From Candidatus Andeanibacterium colombiense (GTDB taxonomy: Bacteria; Pseudomonadota; Alphaproteobacteria; Sphingomonadales; Sphingomonadaceae), in assembly GCA_029202985.1 (NCBI GenBank), contig CP119316.1:1302001-1366000 (forward strand): a stretch of DNA of 64,000 nucleotides, read 5' to 3'. Within the stretch, counting starts at the first letter, position 1. Every line of letters starts with the position of its first letter. Of this stretch, positions 57,050 to 64,000 are shown piece by piece. Made by a program: the position numbers and the translations under genes. Below the pieces are notes generated by a model. That model was not told where the DNA came from and did not search any database. It saw nothing but the letters and a program-made list of their open reading frames with translations.

Positions 57050-57952
57050 ATGCAACAATTGACTCATCTCGAGCGGCTCGAAGCCGAAAGCATCCACATT
57101 ATGCGCGAGGTCGTGGCCGAAGCGCAGAAGCCGGTGATGCTCTATTCGGTCGGCAAGGACAGCGCGGTGATGCTGCACCTCGCGCGCAAGGCGTTCTATC
57201 CCTCGCCGCCGCCCTTCCCGCTGCTGCACGTCGATACAACCTGGAAGTTCCGGGACATGTACGCGCTGCGCGACAAGATGGCCGCGGAATCGGGGATGGA
57301 GCTGATCGTCTACCAGAACCCCGAGGCGAAGGAGCGCGGGATCAACCCGTTCGACCACGGCGCGCTCCACACCGACATGTGGAAGACCGAGGGGCTCAAG
57401 CAGGCGCTCGATCTCCACGGGTTCGACGTGGCGTTCGGCGGCGCCCGGCGCGACGAAGAAAAGAGCCGTGCGAAGGAGCGGATCTTCTCGTTCCGCACCG
57501 CCAGCCACGGCTGGGATCCGAAGAACCAGCGCCCCGAATTGTGGAACCTCTATAACGCCCGCAAGGCGAAGGGTGAGAGCATCCGGGTGTTCCCGATCTC
57601 GAACTGGACCGAACTCGATATCTGGCAATACATCATGAAGGAGGAGATCGAGATCGTTCCGCTCTACCTCGCGGCGAAGCGCCCGACCGTGATGCGCGAC
57701 GGGATGCTGCTGATGGTCGATGACGACCGCTTCCGGCTGGAGGCCGGCGAGACGCCCGAGATGCGCTCGATCCGCTTCCGTACGCTCGGCTGCTATCCGC
57801 TGACCGGCGCGGTCGAAAGCGAGGCGACGACCTTGCCCGAAGTGGTGCAGGAAATGCTCCTCACCACCACCAGCGAACGCCAGGGCCGCGTGATCGACAA
57901 GGACGGCGGCGACGCCTCGATGGAGAAGAAGAAGCAGGAGGGCTATTTCTGA
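57050..57952 (+). CDS. cysD: sulfate adenylyltransferase subunit 2 CysD
   Basis: A 300-residue ATP sulfurylase subunit making adenylyl sulfate. The PP-motif is MLYSVGKDSAVMLHLARKAF; others are FGGARRDEEKSRAKERIFSF and the C-terminal RFRTLGCYPLTGAVESEATT. It overlaps cysNC (TGATG). Upstream, 56968-57049 shows no clear regulator site. Confidence 0.97.
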   Translation: MQQLTHLERLEAESIHIMREVVAEAQKPVMLYSVGKDSAVMLHLARKAFYPSPPPFPLLHVDTTWKFRDMYALRDKMAAESGMELIVYQNPEAKERGINPFDHGALHTDMWKTEGLKQALDLHGFDVAFGGARRDEEKSRAKERIFSFRTASHGWDPKNQRPELWNLYNARKAKGESIRVFPISNWTELDIWQYIMKEEIEIVPLYLAAKRPTVMRDGMLLMVDDDRFRLEAGETPEMRSIRFRTLGCYPLTGAVESEATTLPEVVQEMLLTTTSERQGRVIDKDGGDASMEKKKQEGYF

Positions 57953-59880
57953 TGGCCGACTCCGAACCGATCTATCAGACCGACACGCTGATCGCCGAGG
58001 ATATCGAGGCCTATCTCGAGCTGCACCAGAACAAGACCCTGCTGCGCTTCATCACCTGCGGCAGCGTCGATGACGGCAAGTCCACGCTGATCGGGCGTCT
58101 GCTCTACGATTCGAAGATGATCTTCGAGGACCAACTCGCTACGCTGGAGGCTGACAGCAAGCGCGTCGGCACACAAGGCCAGGAGATCGATTTCGCGCTG
58201 CTGGTCGATGGCCTCGCCGCCGAGCGCGAACAGGGCATCACGATCGACGTCGCCTACCGCTTTTTCGCGACCGAGAAACGCAAGTTCATCGTCGCCGACA
58301 CCCCGGGGCACGAGCAGTACACCCGCAACATGGTCACCGGCGCCTCGACCGCCGACCTCGCGGTGATCCTGATCGATGCGCGCAAGGGTGTGCTGACCCA
58401 GACCCGCCGCCATTCCTTCCTCGCCCATCTGATCGGCATCCGCCACCTTGTGCTGGCGGTGAACAAGATGGACCTCGTGTCCTACGACAAGGCGACCTTC
58501 GACAGCATCGTCGAGGAATATGCCGAATTCGCCGAGAGCATCGGAATCGAAGGCTTCACCGCGATTCCGATCTCGGGCTTCAAGGGCGACAACATTACCC
58601 GCGCGCCGTCGGACAACACGCCGTGGTACGACGGGCCGAGCCTGATCGAGCATCTCGAAACGGTCGAGGTCACCGACACCGCCGCGCAGGCGCGCGGCTT
58701 CCGCATGCCGGTGCAGTGGGTCAACCGCCCGAACCTCGACTTCCGCGGCTTCTCCGGCCTGATCGCCTCGGGCGAGATCGCCCCGGGCCAGCAGGTGCGG
58801 ATCGTGCCCTCGGGCAAGACCAGCACGATCAAGTCGATCGTCACGCTGAACGGCGAGCTTGAGCGCGCGATCGCCGGCCAGTCGGTCACGCTCACCCTCG
58901 CCGACGAGGTCGATTGCAGCCGCGGCGATGTGATCGCGATCGCCGACGATCCGCCGCAAACCGCCGACCAGTTCGAAGCGACAATCGTGTGGATGAGCGA
59001 CGAGGAGCTGATCCCCGGGCGGGGTTACTGGCTCAAGCTCGCGACCCAGACGGTTACCGCGACGGTCGCCGAGCCGAAATACGAGATCAACGTCAACACG
59101 ATGGAGCATCTCGCGGCGAAGACGCTCGGGCTTAATTCCATCGGCATCGCCGAAGTCACCGCCGACCGTCCGCTGGTGTTCGAACGCTACGAGGATTCGC
59201 GCACGCTCGGCGGGTTCATCCTGATCGACAAGCTCACCAATGCGACCGTCGCCGCGGGGATGATCAACTTCAGCCTGCGCCGCGCGCAGAACGTCCACTG
59301 GCAGGCGCTCGAGATCGGGCGCGAGCAGCACGCGGCGCTCAAGCGCCAGCAGCCCGCGGTGCTGTGGTTCACCGGGCTCTCGGGCTCGGGCAAATCGACC
59401 ATCGCCAACATGGTCGAAAAGCGGCTCCACAGTTTCAGCCGGCACAGCTTCCTGCTCGACGGCGACAATGTCCGCCACGGGCTGAACAAGGATCTCGGCT
59501 TCACCGAGGCCGACCGGATCGAAAACATCCGCCGGGTCGGCGAGGTGGCCAAGCTGATGACCGACGCCGGGCTGATCGTGATCACCGCCTTCATCAGCCC
59601 CTTCCGCGCCGAGCGCGAGATGGTCCGCGCGATGCTGCCTGAAGGCGAGTTCGTCGAGATCTTCATCGACACCCCGCTCGAAGTGGCCGAAGCGCGCGAC
59701 GTGAAGGGGCTCTACAAGAAGGCTCGCAGCGGCGAACTGAAGAACTTCACCGGGATCGACAGCCCTTATGAACCGCCCCAAAAGCCCGAAATCCACATCG
59801 ACACCACCACGACCACGCCCGAACAGGCGGCCAATCTGATCGTCGAGCGGATCCTCGGGGTCTGGACCCCCGACCTGTGA
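57952..59880 (+). CDS. cysN: bifunctional sulfate adenylyltransferase subunit 1 / adenylylsulfate kinase CysNC
   Basis: A 642-residue fusion. The CysN GTPase part has FITCGSVDDGKSTLIGRLLY, ADTPGHEQYTRNMVTGASTA and NKMDLVSYDKATFDSIVEEY. The CysC kinase part has FTGLSGSGKSTIANMVEKRL from about residue 475 and FIDTPLEVAEARDVKGLYKK. It produces APS with GTP drive, then PAPS. It is the central gene of the three-gene cysD-cysNC-cysQ operon. Confidence 0.97.
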   Translation: MADSEPIYQTDTLIAEDIEAYLELHQNKTLLRFITCGSVDDGKSTLIGRLLYDSKMIFEDQLATLEADSKRVGTQGQEIDFALLVDGLAAEREQGITIDVAYRFFATEKRKFIVADTPGHEQYTRNMVTGASTADLAVILIDARKGVLTQTRRHSFLAHLIGIRHLVLAVNKMDLVSYDKATFDSIVEEYAEFAESIGIEGFTAIPISGFKGDNITRAPSDNTPWYDGPSLIEHLETVEVTDTAAQARGFRMPVQWVNRPNLDFRGFSGLIASGEIAPGQQVRIVPSGKTSTIKSIVTLNGELERAIAGQSVTLTLADEVDCSRGDVIAIADDPPQTADQFEATIVWMSDEELIPGRGYWLKLATQTVTATVAEPKYEINVNTMEHLAAKTLGLNSIGIAEVTADRPLVFERYEDSRTLGGFILIDKLTNATVAAGMINFSLRRAQNVHWQALEIGREQHAALKRQQPAVLWFTGLSGSGKSTIANMVEKRLHSFSRHSFLLDGDNVRHGLNKDLGFTEADRIENIRRVGEVAKLMTDAGLIVITAFISPFRAEREMVRAMLPEGEFVEIFIDTPLEVAEARDVKGLYKKARSGELKNFTGIDSPYEPPQKPEIHIDTTTTTPEQAANLIVERILGVWTPDL

Positions 59881-60614
59881 CCGACGCCGAGCTGGCCGCG
59901 CGGCTGGCCGTCGAGGCCGGCCGGATCCTGCTCAATGTGCGCGCGAGCGGGCAATACGCAGGCAAGGAACTGGGCAAGGCCGGCGATGCCGCCGCGAACC
60001 GCTTCCTGGTCGATGCACTGCGCGAGGCCCGGCCCGACGACGGTTTGCTCTCCGAAGAGGAACAGGATGACGCTGCCCGGCTGAAAATCGAGCGCGTGTG
60101 GATCATCGATCCGGTCGACGGCACCCGCGAATATGGCGAGGCGCGCCCGGACTGGGCGGTGCATGTCGGCATGGCGGTGAACGGCGTCGCCACGCTCGGC
60201 GCGGTCGCGCTGCCCGGGCTCGATGGCGGCGCCGTGTTCCGCTCCGACCAGCCGCAGTCTCTCCCCGCGCATGACGGCGCTCCGCGCCTGGTGGTCAGCC
60301 GCACGCGGCCCGCGGCCGAGGCGCTTGCCGTCGCCGAGGCGCTGGGCGGCGAACTCATCCCGATGGGCTCCGCCGGAGCCAAGGCGATGGCAGTGATCCG
60401 CGGCGAGGCCGACATCTACCTCCATTCGGGCGGGCAATACGAATGGGACAGCTGTGCGCCAGTGGCGGTGGCGCTTGCTTTCGAGCTGCACTGCTCGCGG
60501 ATCGACGGCAGCCCGCTGGTTTACAACCAGGCCGACACCTACATGCCGGACCTGCTGATCTGCCGTCCGGAATGGGCCGCAAAGGTGCTCGCCGAGGTCG
60601 CCCGGGCAGGCTGA
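59877..60614 (+). CDS. cysQ: 3'(2'),5'-bisphosphate nucleotidase CysQ
   Basis: A 245-residue inositol-monophosphatase-fold enzyme removing PAP after sulfotransfer. Metal motif VWIIDPVDGTREYGEARPDW and the C-terminal QYEWDSCAPVAVALAFELHC are intact. The GTG start 59877 overlaps the cysNC stop. It serves both sulfate assimilation and the sulfotransferase at 9.5-11 kb. Confidence 0.94.
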   Translation: MTDAELAARLAVEAGRILLNVRASGQYAGKELGKAGDAAANRFLVDALREARPDDGLLSEEEQDDAARLKIERVWIIDPVDGTREYGEARPDWAVHVGMAVNGVATLGAVALPGLDGGAVFRSDQPQSLPAHDGAPRLVVSRTRPAAEALAVAEALGGELIPMGSAGAKAMAVIRGEADIYLHSGGQYEWDSCAPVAVALAFELHCSRIDGSPLVYNQADTYMPDLLICRPEWAAKVLAEVARAG

Positions 60615-60691
60615 TTTGCGATAAGTCAGTGTTCAAACCATGCCGGCGGAGCTAGCGTGCTTTGACAAAGTCCGACTCCGGGAGAGCCATC

Positions 60692-61534
60692 TTGGCACAG
60701 AACAACACGATCACCTTCTACGATCTCGCCCTGTCGACCGGCGCGACGATCAGCCCGTTCGTGTGGGCAACGAAATATGCGCTGAAGCACAAGGGCTTCG
60801 ATCTCGACGTGGTCCCCGGCGGCTTCACCAAGATCCCCGAGCGTACCGGCGGGATGACCGAGCGGCTGCCCGCGATCGTCGATGACGGCAAATGGGTGCT
60901 CGATAGCTGGGGCATTGTCGAATATCTCGATGCGCAATATCCGGCCCGCCCGACTTTGATCCCGCATCCTTCCGTCGCCGCGGTGACCCGCGCGCTCGAT
61001 TCGTGGTTCTGGGGCGTCGCGACCGGCCCGTGGATGCGCTGCAATTGCGTGAACTACCGCGACCTCGCCAATGCCGACGACCACGAATACATCACCTATT
61101 CGCGCGAGAAGATGCTCGGCAATACGCTGGAAAACATGCAGCAAGGCTGGGCGGACCGCCTGCCGCAGATCTCCGCCGCGCTCGAACCGCTGCGCATCGC
61201 CTTGCGCGAAAGCCGCTGGCTCGGCGGCGATGGCCCGAACTATGCGGATTACCGCATCATGGGTTCGATCCTGTTCACCGCTTCGGTGTGCAAGCACAGC
61301 CCGGTGCTGGCCGACGACGATCCGCTGCGCGACTGGATCGACCGCTGCCTCGATCTGTTCGACGGGCTCGGCCGCCACGCGGGACTGTTCCCGCTGTTCG
61401 GCCTCAAGCGCCGCGAAGGCGATCCGCCGCTGTTCATGGATCCGGGCATGGGCGGGATCCACAAGCGCAACACCGGCCCGCAATCGACCAGCGCCGAGAC
61501 CAAGAAGATCACCGAGGGCATGACGGCGGGCTGA
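60692..61534 (+). CDS. LigE-like beta-etherase-type glutathione S-transferase
   Basis: A 280-residue GST. The N-terminus (ITFYDLALSTGATISPFVWA, TKYALKHKGFDLDVVPGGFT) and VLDSWGIVEYLDAQYPARPT match the Sphingobium LigE beta-etherase family strongly, with a full C-terminal helical domain. Such enzymes break beta-aryl ether bonds of lignin-derived dimers using glutathione. The start is a TTG at 60692, with GGAGAG 5 nt upstream; no ATG gives the complete N-terminus. It is followed 7 bp later by an AraC regulator. Confidence 0.82.
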   Translation: MAQNNTITFYDLALSTGATISPFVWATKYALKHKGFDLDVVPGGFTKIPERTGGMTERLPAIVDDGKWVLDSWGIVEYLDAQYPARPTLIPHPSVAAVTRALDSWFWGVATGPWMRCNCVNYRDLANADDHEYITYSREKMLGNTLENMQQGWADRLPQISAALEPLRIALRESRWLGGDGPNYADYRIMGSILFTASVCKHSPVLADDDPLRDWIDRCLDLFDGLGRHAGLFPLFGLKRREGDPPLFMDPGMGGIHKRNTGPQSTSAETKKITEGMTAG

Positions 61535-61541
61535 TCGGGCG

Positions 61542-62486
61542 ATGCCGCATCGGGATTGGGCTTGGACCTCCGACGGCCTCGGCCCGAGCGAAGCGGTCGA
61601 AGGCTGGCCCGATGTTTTTGTCCGGCGCCAGGAAACCCCGATCGAGGTCGAGGTTTACGAGGCCGAACGCTTCGATGCCTTCCTGATCAGCCGCGGGATC
61701 GGCCAGTTACGAATGCTCCACATGCGTGCCCCGGCGCAGAAAGTGGTCCATCCCGAGGTCGATCCCGAGCCGGACCCCGGCGACCATCTGGTGCATCTGA
61801 TCTATGCGATCGAAGGCAGCTTCACCGGCCGCGATCACCAGCGCAATTTCACGGTCGAGGCTGGCGAGTTCGCGCTGCTCGACAACAGCCACTTCTTCGA
61901 ACTCGACTGCACCGCGCATGAGGCGATCGACCTAATCGTGCCGCTGCGCTGGCTCGAACAACACGTGCCCGATCCGCTAACGCTGCTATCACAGCCGATG
62001 TCGATGCGCGATGGCTGGGCGCCGCCGCTGGGCACGCTGCTGGAAACGATCGCACGGCAGGGCGAGAACTGCCCGATGCCGCTGCCGCTGGTGGCTGAAC
62101 AGCTCGGCAATCTGATCGCCTTCGCGGTCGGCGTACGCGAGCCGACGGCCAGCCGCACCAGCGCCCGCCTGGCGCAGCAGATCATGCGGCGAATCGAAGG
62201 CGACTGCGCGGATCCCGAACTCTCGCCCGAGATGGTCGCGAGCGAACTGGGGATATCGAAGCGCTATCTCCAATCGCTGCTCGCCAATTCGGGCACCAGC
62301 TTCGTGCGAGAACTGAATGCTGTGCGGCTCGACAAGGCGAATATCCTGCTGACCGATCCGCGCACCCGCGACCTGCCGGTGGCCGAGATTGCGTTCCGCT
62401 GCGGCTTCCTGGATCCCGGCTATTTCGGGCGGCAATTCCGCAAGCGCTTCAACGCTACCCCGCGCGGCTGGCGGTCGATGAATTAA
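61542..62486 (+). CDS. AraC-family regulator (paralogue 1)
   Basis: A 314-residue regulator with an AraC-binding-like N-terminal domain (RGIGQLRMLHMRAPAQKVVH, LVHLIYAIEGSFTGRDHQRN, FTVEAGEFALLDNSHFFELD) and a C-terminal HTH_18 pair (SELGISKRYLQSLLANSGTS, VAEIAFRCGFLDPGYFGRQF). It lies directly downstream of the LigE-like GST. The closely similar gene at 62810 makes a paralogous pair. Confidence 0.92.
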   Translation: MPHRDWAWTSDGLGPSEAVEGWPDVFVRRQETPIEVEVYEAERFDAFLISRGIGQLRMLHMRAPAQKVVHPEVDPEPDPGDHLVHLIYAIEGSFTGRDHQRNFTVEAGEFALLDNSHFFELDCTAHEAIDLIVPLRWLEQHVPDPLTLLSQPMSMRDGWAPPLGTLLETIARQGENCPMPLPLVAEQLGNLIAFAVGVREPTASRTSARLAQQIMRRIEGDCADPELSPEMVASELGISKRYLQSLLANSGTSFVRELNAVRLDKANILLTDPRTRDLPVAEIAFRCGFLDPGYFGRQFRKRFNATPRGWRSMN

Positions 62487-62613
62487 CGGCCCGGCGCCGC
62501 TCAAACATCCAACCATCGGCGCGTTAATAGTTTCATTCCAGACGAAAGCGTATGCGCGTTTATCCGGTTTACAATGCGCCGGAATCCTTCCGATGAATAA
62601 GGGATTATCCTAA

Positions 62614-62763
62614 TCTGATAACCGAAAGTGCCGATGGCCTTTCGGGATCGTACGGGCGCAAGCCCGCAAAAAGGACATCGCCGGGCGCGCGGCGGACTTG
62701 CGGATTACACGCAGGCTGGAGCGCGCCGAACGCGAGAAGAGGGAACAACTGACGGGGGGATAA
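62614..62763 (+). other. unexplained open frame / structured stretch between AraC paralogues
   Basis: A 49-codon open frame without an ATG/GTG start (reading IVRAQARKKDIAGRAADLRI, then TRRLERAEREKREQLTGG) ends in a TAA located inside a very stable hairpin. Two further hairpins occur at CCGAAAG/CTTTCGG (about 62622-62646) and CGGGC-GCAA-GCCCG (about 62655-62668). It could be a small gene remnant, a small protein with an odd start, or a structured RNA. The whole 62487-62809 gap (323 bp) holds nothing else. Confidence 0.3.
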
Positions 62764-62774
62764 TATCCCCCCGT
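62752..62774 (+). terminator. very stable 11-bp hairpin
   Basis: ACGGGGGGATA and TATCCCCCCGT are exact reverse complements with a single-base centre (62752-62774), followed by TTCTG. It looks like a terminator core with a short T-run, ending whatever is transcribed between the AraC paralogues. Confidence 0.6.
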
Positions 62775-62809
62775 TTCTGCGTCAGCGCGATCCGTGCCAT
62801 AAACCATGC

Positions 62810-63799
62810 ATGAGCGCGCGCGACAGCCAGGCGAACGACGACCGCGAATGGAGTTCTTCCGGGCTCGCCCGGCGCGACGCGATCGACCAGTGGCGCAGCT
62901 GGGCCGCGAGCACGATCGCCCCGATCGAAGTCACACTGTTCGATCCCGACGCCTTTTCCGCGCGCTGGGTCAGCCACGGGATCGGGCAGCTGCGCCTGCT
63001 CCACCTCCATGCGCCGGCCCAGCGCGTCACCCATACCGGCGCCGAAGGCGCGGCTATGCGCGCGACCCCGTCGATCCAGCTGGTCTATGCGATCGAAGGG
63101 ACGATGAAAACGCTGATGGGCGGCCGCCGCTTCGCCCTTGAAGCCGGGCAATTCGTGCTGCTCGACAACACCCGTTTCTACCAGATGGAGATGGAGACCG
63201 AGCACCGCGCGCTCGATCTGATGATGCCGCAGGGCTGGCTTGAGAAATACCTCCCCGATGTCGGCGAACACCTTGCGCGACCGATCGACGGCCGCAGCGG
63301 CTGGGGTGCGCCGCTCGGCGCGCTGCTGGAAACCCTCGCGGAGCAGCTCAAAAGCAGCACCCTGCCCCGCTCGCTGATCGCCGAGCAGATCGGCAACCTC
63401 CTCGCGCTCGCGACGGGGGTCCACGAAGGCGGCGAGACTTCCGGGCCCGCCACGCGCCATCGCGGCCGGCTAACCCGCCAGATCCTGCGCCGGATCGAGA
63501 ACGATTATGCCGACCCGGAACTCACCCCCGACCGCGTCGCCGCCGACTGCGGAATCTCGAAAAGCTATCTCCAGACCCTGCTCGCCGGCAGCGGCACCAG
63601 TTTCGTGCAGGAGCTGAACGCCACCCGGCTGGAGCGCGCGGCCGATATGCTGGCGGACCAACGGGCGCAGGGCCTCTCGATCGGCGAGGTCGCTTATCGC
63701 AGCGGCTTCCTCGACCCCGGCTATTTCGCCCGGCTATTCCGCAAGCGCTTCGGCATCACCCCGCGTGAATGGCGCGCGGGCCATGCCCCGCAGTCCTGA
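62810..63799 (+). CDS. AraC-family regulator (paralogue 2)
   Basis: A 329-residue paralogue of the 61542 gene, with shared blocks SHGIGQLRLLHLHAPAQRVT, IQLVYAIEGTMKTLMGGRRF, ALEAGQFVLLDNTRFYQMEM, then ADCGISKSYLQTLLAGSGTS and IGEVAYRSGFLDPGYFARLF. The N-terminal domain is a different sensor variant (basic loop RDAIDQWRSWAASTIAPIEV). The pair probably arose by local duplication. Confidence 0.9.
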   Translation: MSARDSQANDDREWSSSGLARRDAIDQWRSWAASTIAPIEVTLFDPDAFSARWVSHGIGQLRLLHLHAPAQRVTHTGAEGAAMRATPSIQLVYAIEGTMKTLMGGRRFALEAGQFVLLDNTRFYQMEMETEHRALDLMMPQGWLEKYLPDVGEHLARPIDGRSGWGAPLGALLETLAEQLKSSTLPRSLIAEQIGNLLALATGVHEGGETSGPATRHRGRLTRQILRRIENDYADPELTPDRVAADCGISKSYLQTLLAGSGTSFVQELNATRLERAADMLADQRAQGLSIGEVAYRSGFLDPGYFARLFRKRFGITPREWRAGHAPQS

Positions 63800-63828
63800 C
63801 GATGGTGGCGACGATGGTGGCGACGATG
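63798..63828. repeat. 12-bp tandem repeat
   Basis: GACGATGGTGGC repeated 2.6 times (63798-63809, 63810-63821, partial to 63828). The first unit overlaps the stop codon of the AraC gene. Confidence 0.85.
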
Positions 63829-63839
63829 CTCGCTCTAAC

Positions 63840-63990
63840 TCCTCTCCCCTTGGGGGAGAGGATACGAAGGCTTGCGAGCTTCCTTGCTAGCCGAAGTTGG
63901 AGGTGGACTTGCGCCGCGCCCCCTCTCCAAGCTCGCTAGCCGCTAATGCGGCAAGCTTCGCCATCCTCTCCCGCGAGGGGAGAGGATAGA
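63840..63990. repeat. REP/BIME-type palindromic repeat pair (family A)
   Basis: Two inverted units with CCTCTCCCCTTGGGGGAGAGG and ATCCTCTCCCGCGAGGGGAG cores. Between them are CTAGCCGAAGTTGGAG and GCTAGCCGC...GCAAGCTTCGCC, which recur at 7738-7860. No gene. Confidence 0.85.
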
Positions 63991-64000
63991 GAATAAGACA

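Noticed and set aside
62610..62807. Minus-strand 65-codon frame between the AraC genes
   Set aside because: Cys/Ser/Arg-rich composition, no ribosome site, and it runs through the strong hairpin.
63798..63990. CRISPR-like array at the right edge
   Set aside because: The units are a short 12-bp tandem repeat and inverted palindromes without regular unique spacers.

Overview
The window is GC-rich, densely packed chromosomal DNA from an alphaproteobacterium. It is most likely a member of the Sphingomonadales, probably an Erythrobacter- or Altererythrobacter-like pigmented organism. This rests on the crtY-crtI-crtB carotenoid operon, a MucR/Ros regulator, a fused gallate-type ring-cleavage dioxygenase, a LigE-like glutathione S-transferase, several sphingomonad-style small secreted proteins, and REP-type palindromes of the kind common in this order. 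No rRNA, CRISPR array, integrase or complete insertion sequence is visible. The only intact tRNA is tRNA-Gly(CCC).

Layout. 1-13.2 kb: a truncated membrane dipeptidase; an ArsR/SRPBCC pair followed by a GFA remnant; a siderophore-reductase/O-methyltransferase operon opposite an AraC regulator; a YedY-like molybdoenzyme with its b-type cytochrome; a CsbD-like stress protein; DUF72, GFA and cupin proteins; a TPR sulfotransferase; a PPOX protein; and an AbrB-Doc toxin-antitoxin pair running into a DoxX protein. 13-24 kb: gallate-type dioxygenase, PEBP protein, cupin, K+ channel, DODA dioxygenase and GT87 mannosyltransferase-like protein, then a run of small secreted, membrane or lipoprotein genes of unknown role, including a 345-residue protein built from 14-residue repeats. 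24.6-27.1 kb: a PhnA-domain protein, a 29-bp perfect inverted repeat, and a visibly AT-rich island holding a DprA-like gene and a phosphoribosyltransferase gene. This pair resembles the ShosTA toxin-antitoxin/anti-phage arrangement. 27-34.6 kb: thiC under a TPP riboswitch, a WrbA-like flavoprotein with a divergent HxlR regulator, three YbjN-domain secreted paralogues around a MipA/OmpV porin, DUF2585, and a frameshifted DUF2059 gene. 34.6-39.4 kb: a translationally coupled operon crtY-crtI-(secreted protein)-LOG-crtB. 39.5-47.4 kb: an MHS-type MFS carrier with a large loop insertion, glpD, a Bcr/CflA efflux pump, dinB, NUDIX, pgl, a GDT1-like protein, and tRNA-Gly with a duplicated 3' end. 47.4-57 kb: MucR; the propionyl-CoA to succinyl-CoA genes mce, methylmalonyl-CoA mutase and pccA; a TauD/TfdA dioxygenase; RidA; two lipoproteins; and two enoyl-CoA hydratase-family genes for branched-chain acyl-CoA breakdown. 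57-64 kb: sulfate activation (cysD, cysNC, cysQ), a LigE-like GST, two AraC paralogues and a terminal REP pair.

How the genes work together. mce, mutase and pccA form the methylmalonyl-CoA route. The neighbouring HIBCH and enoyl-CoA hydratase genes feed valine and fatty-acid carbon toward it. cysD, cysNC and cysQ make APS/PAPS and remove PAP, and the sulfotransferase at 9.5-11 kb is a possible PAPS user. The YedY-like enzyme, its cytochrome and a Mop-domain molbindin fit molybdenum use.

Most notable observations: the AT-rich DprA/PRTase pair with a consensus promoter inside its apparent 5' coding end; a roughly 116-nt palindromic repeat inserted in frame in methylmalonyl-CoA mutase between the catalytic and B12 domains; the duplicated tRNA-Gly 3' end; and an unexplained structured stretch between the two AraC genes. 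All calls were read from sequence alone, without database searches.
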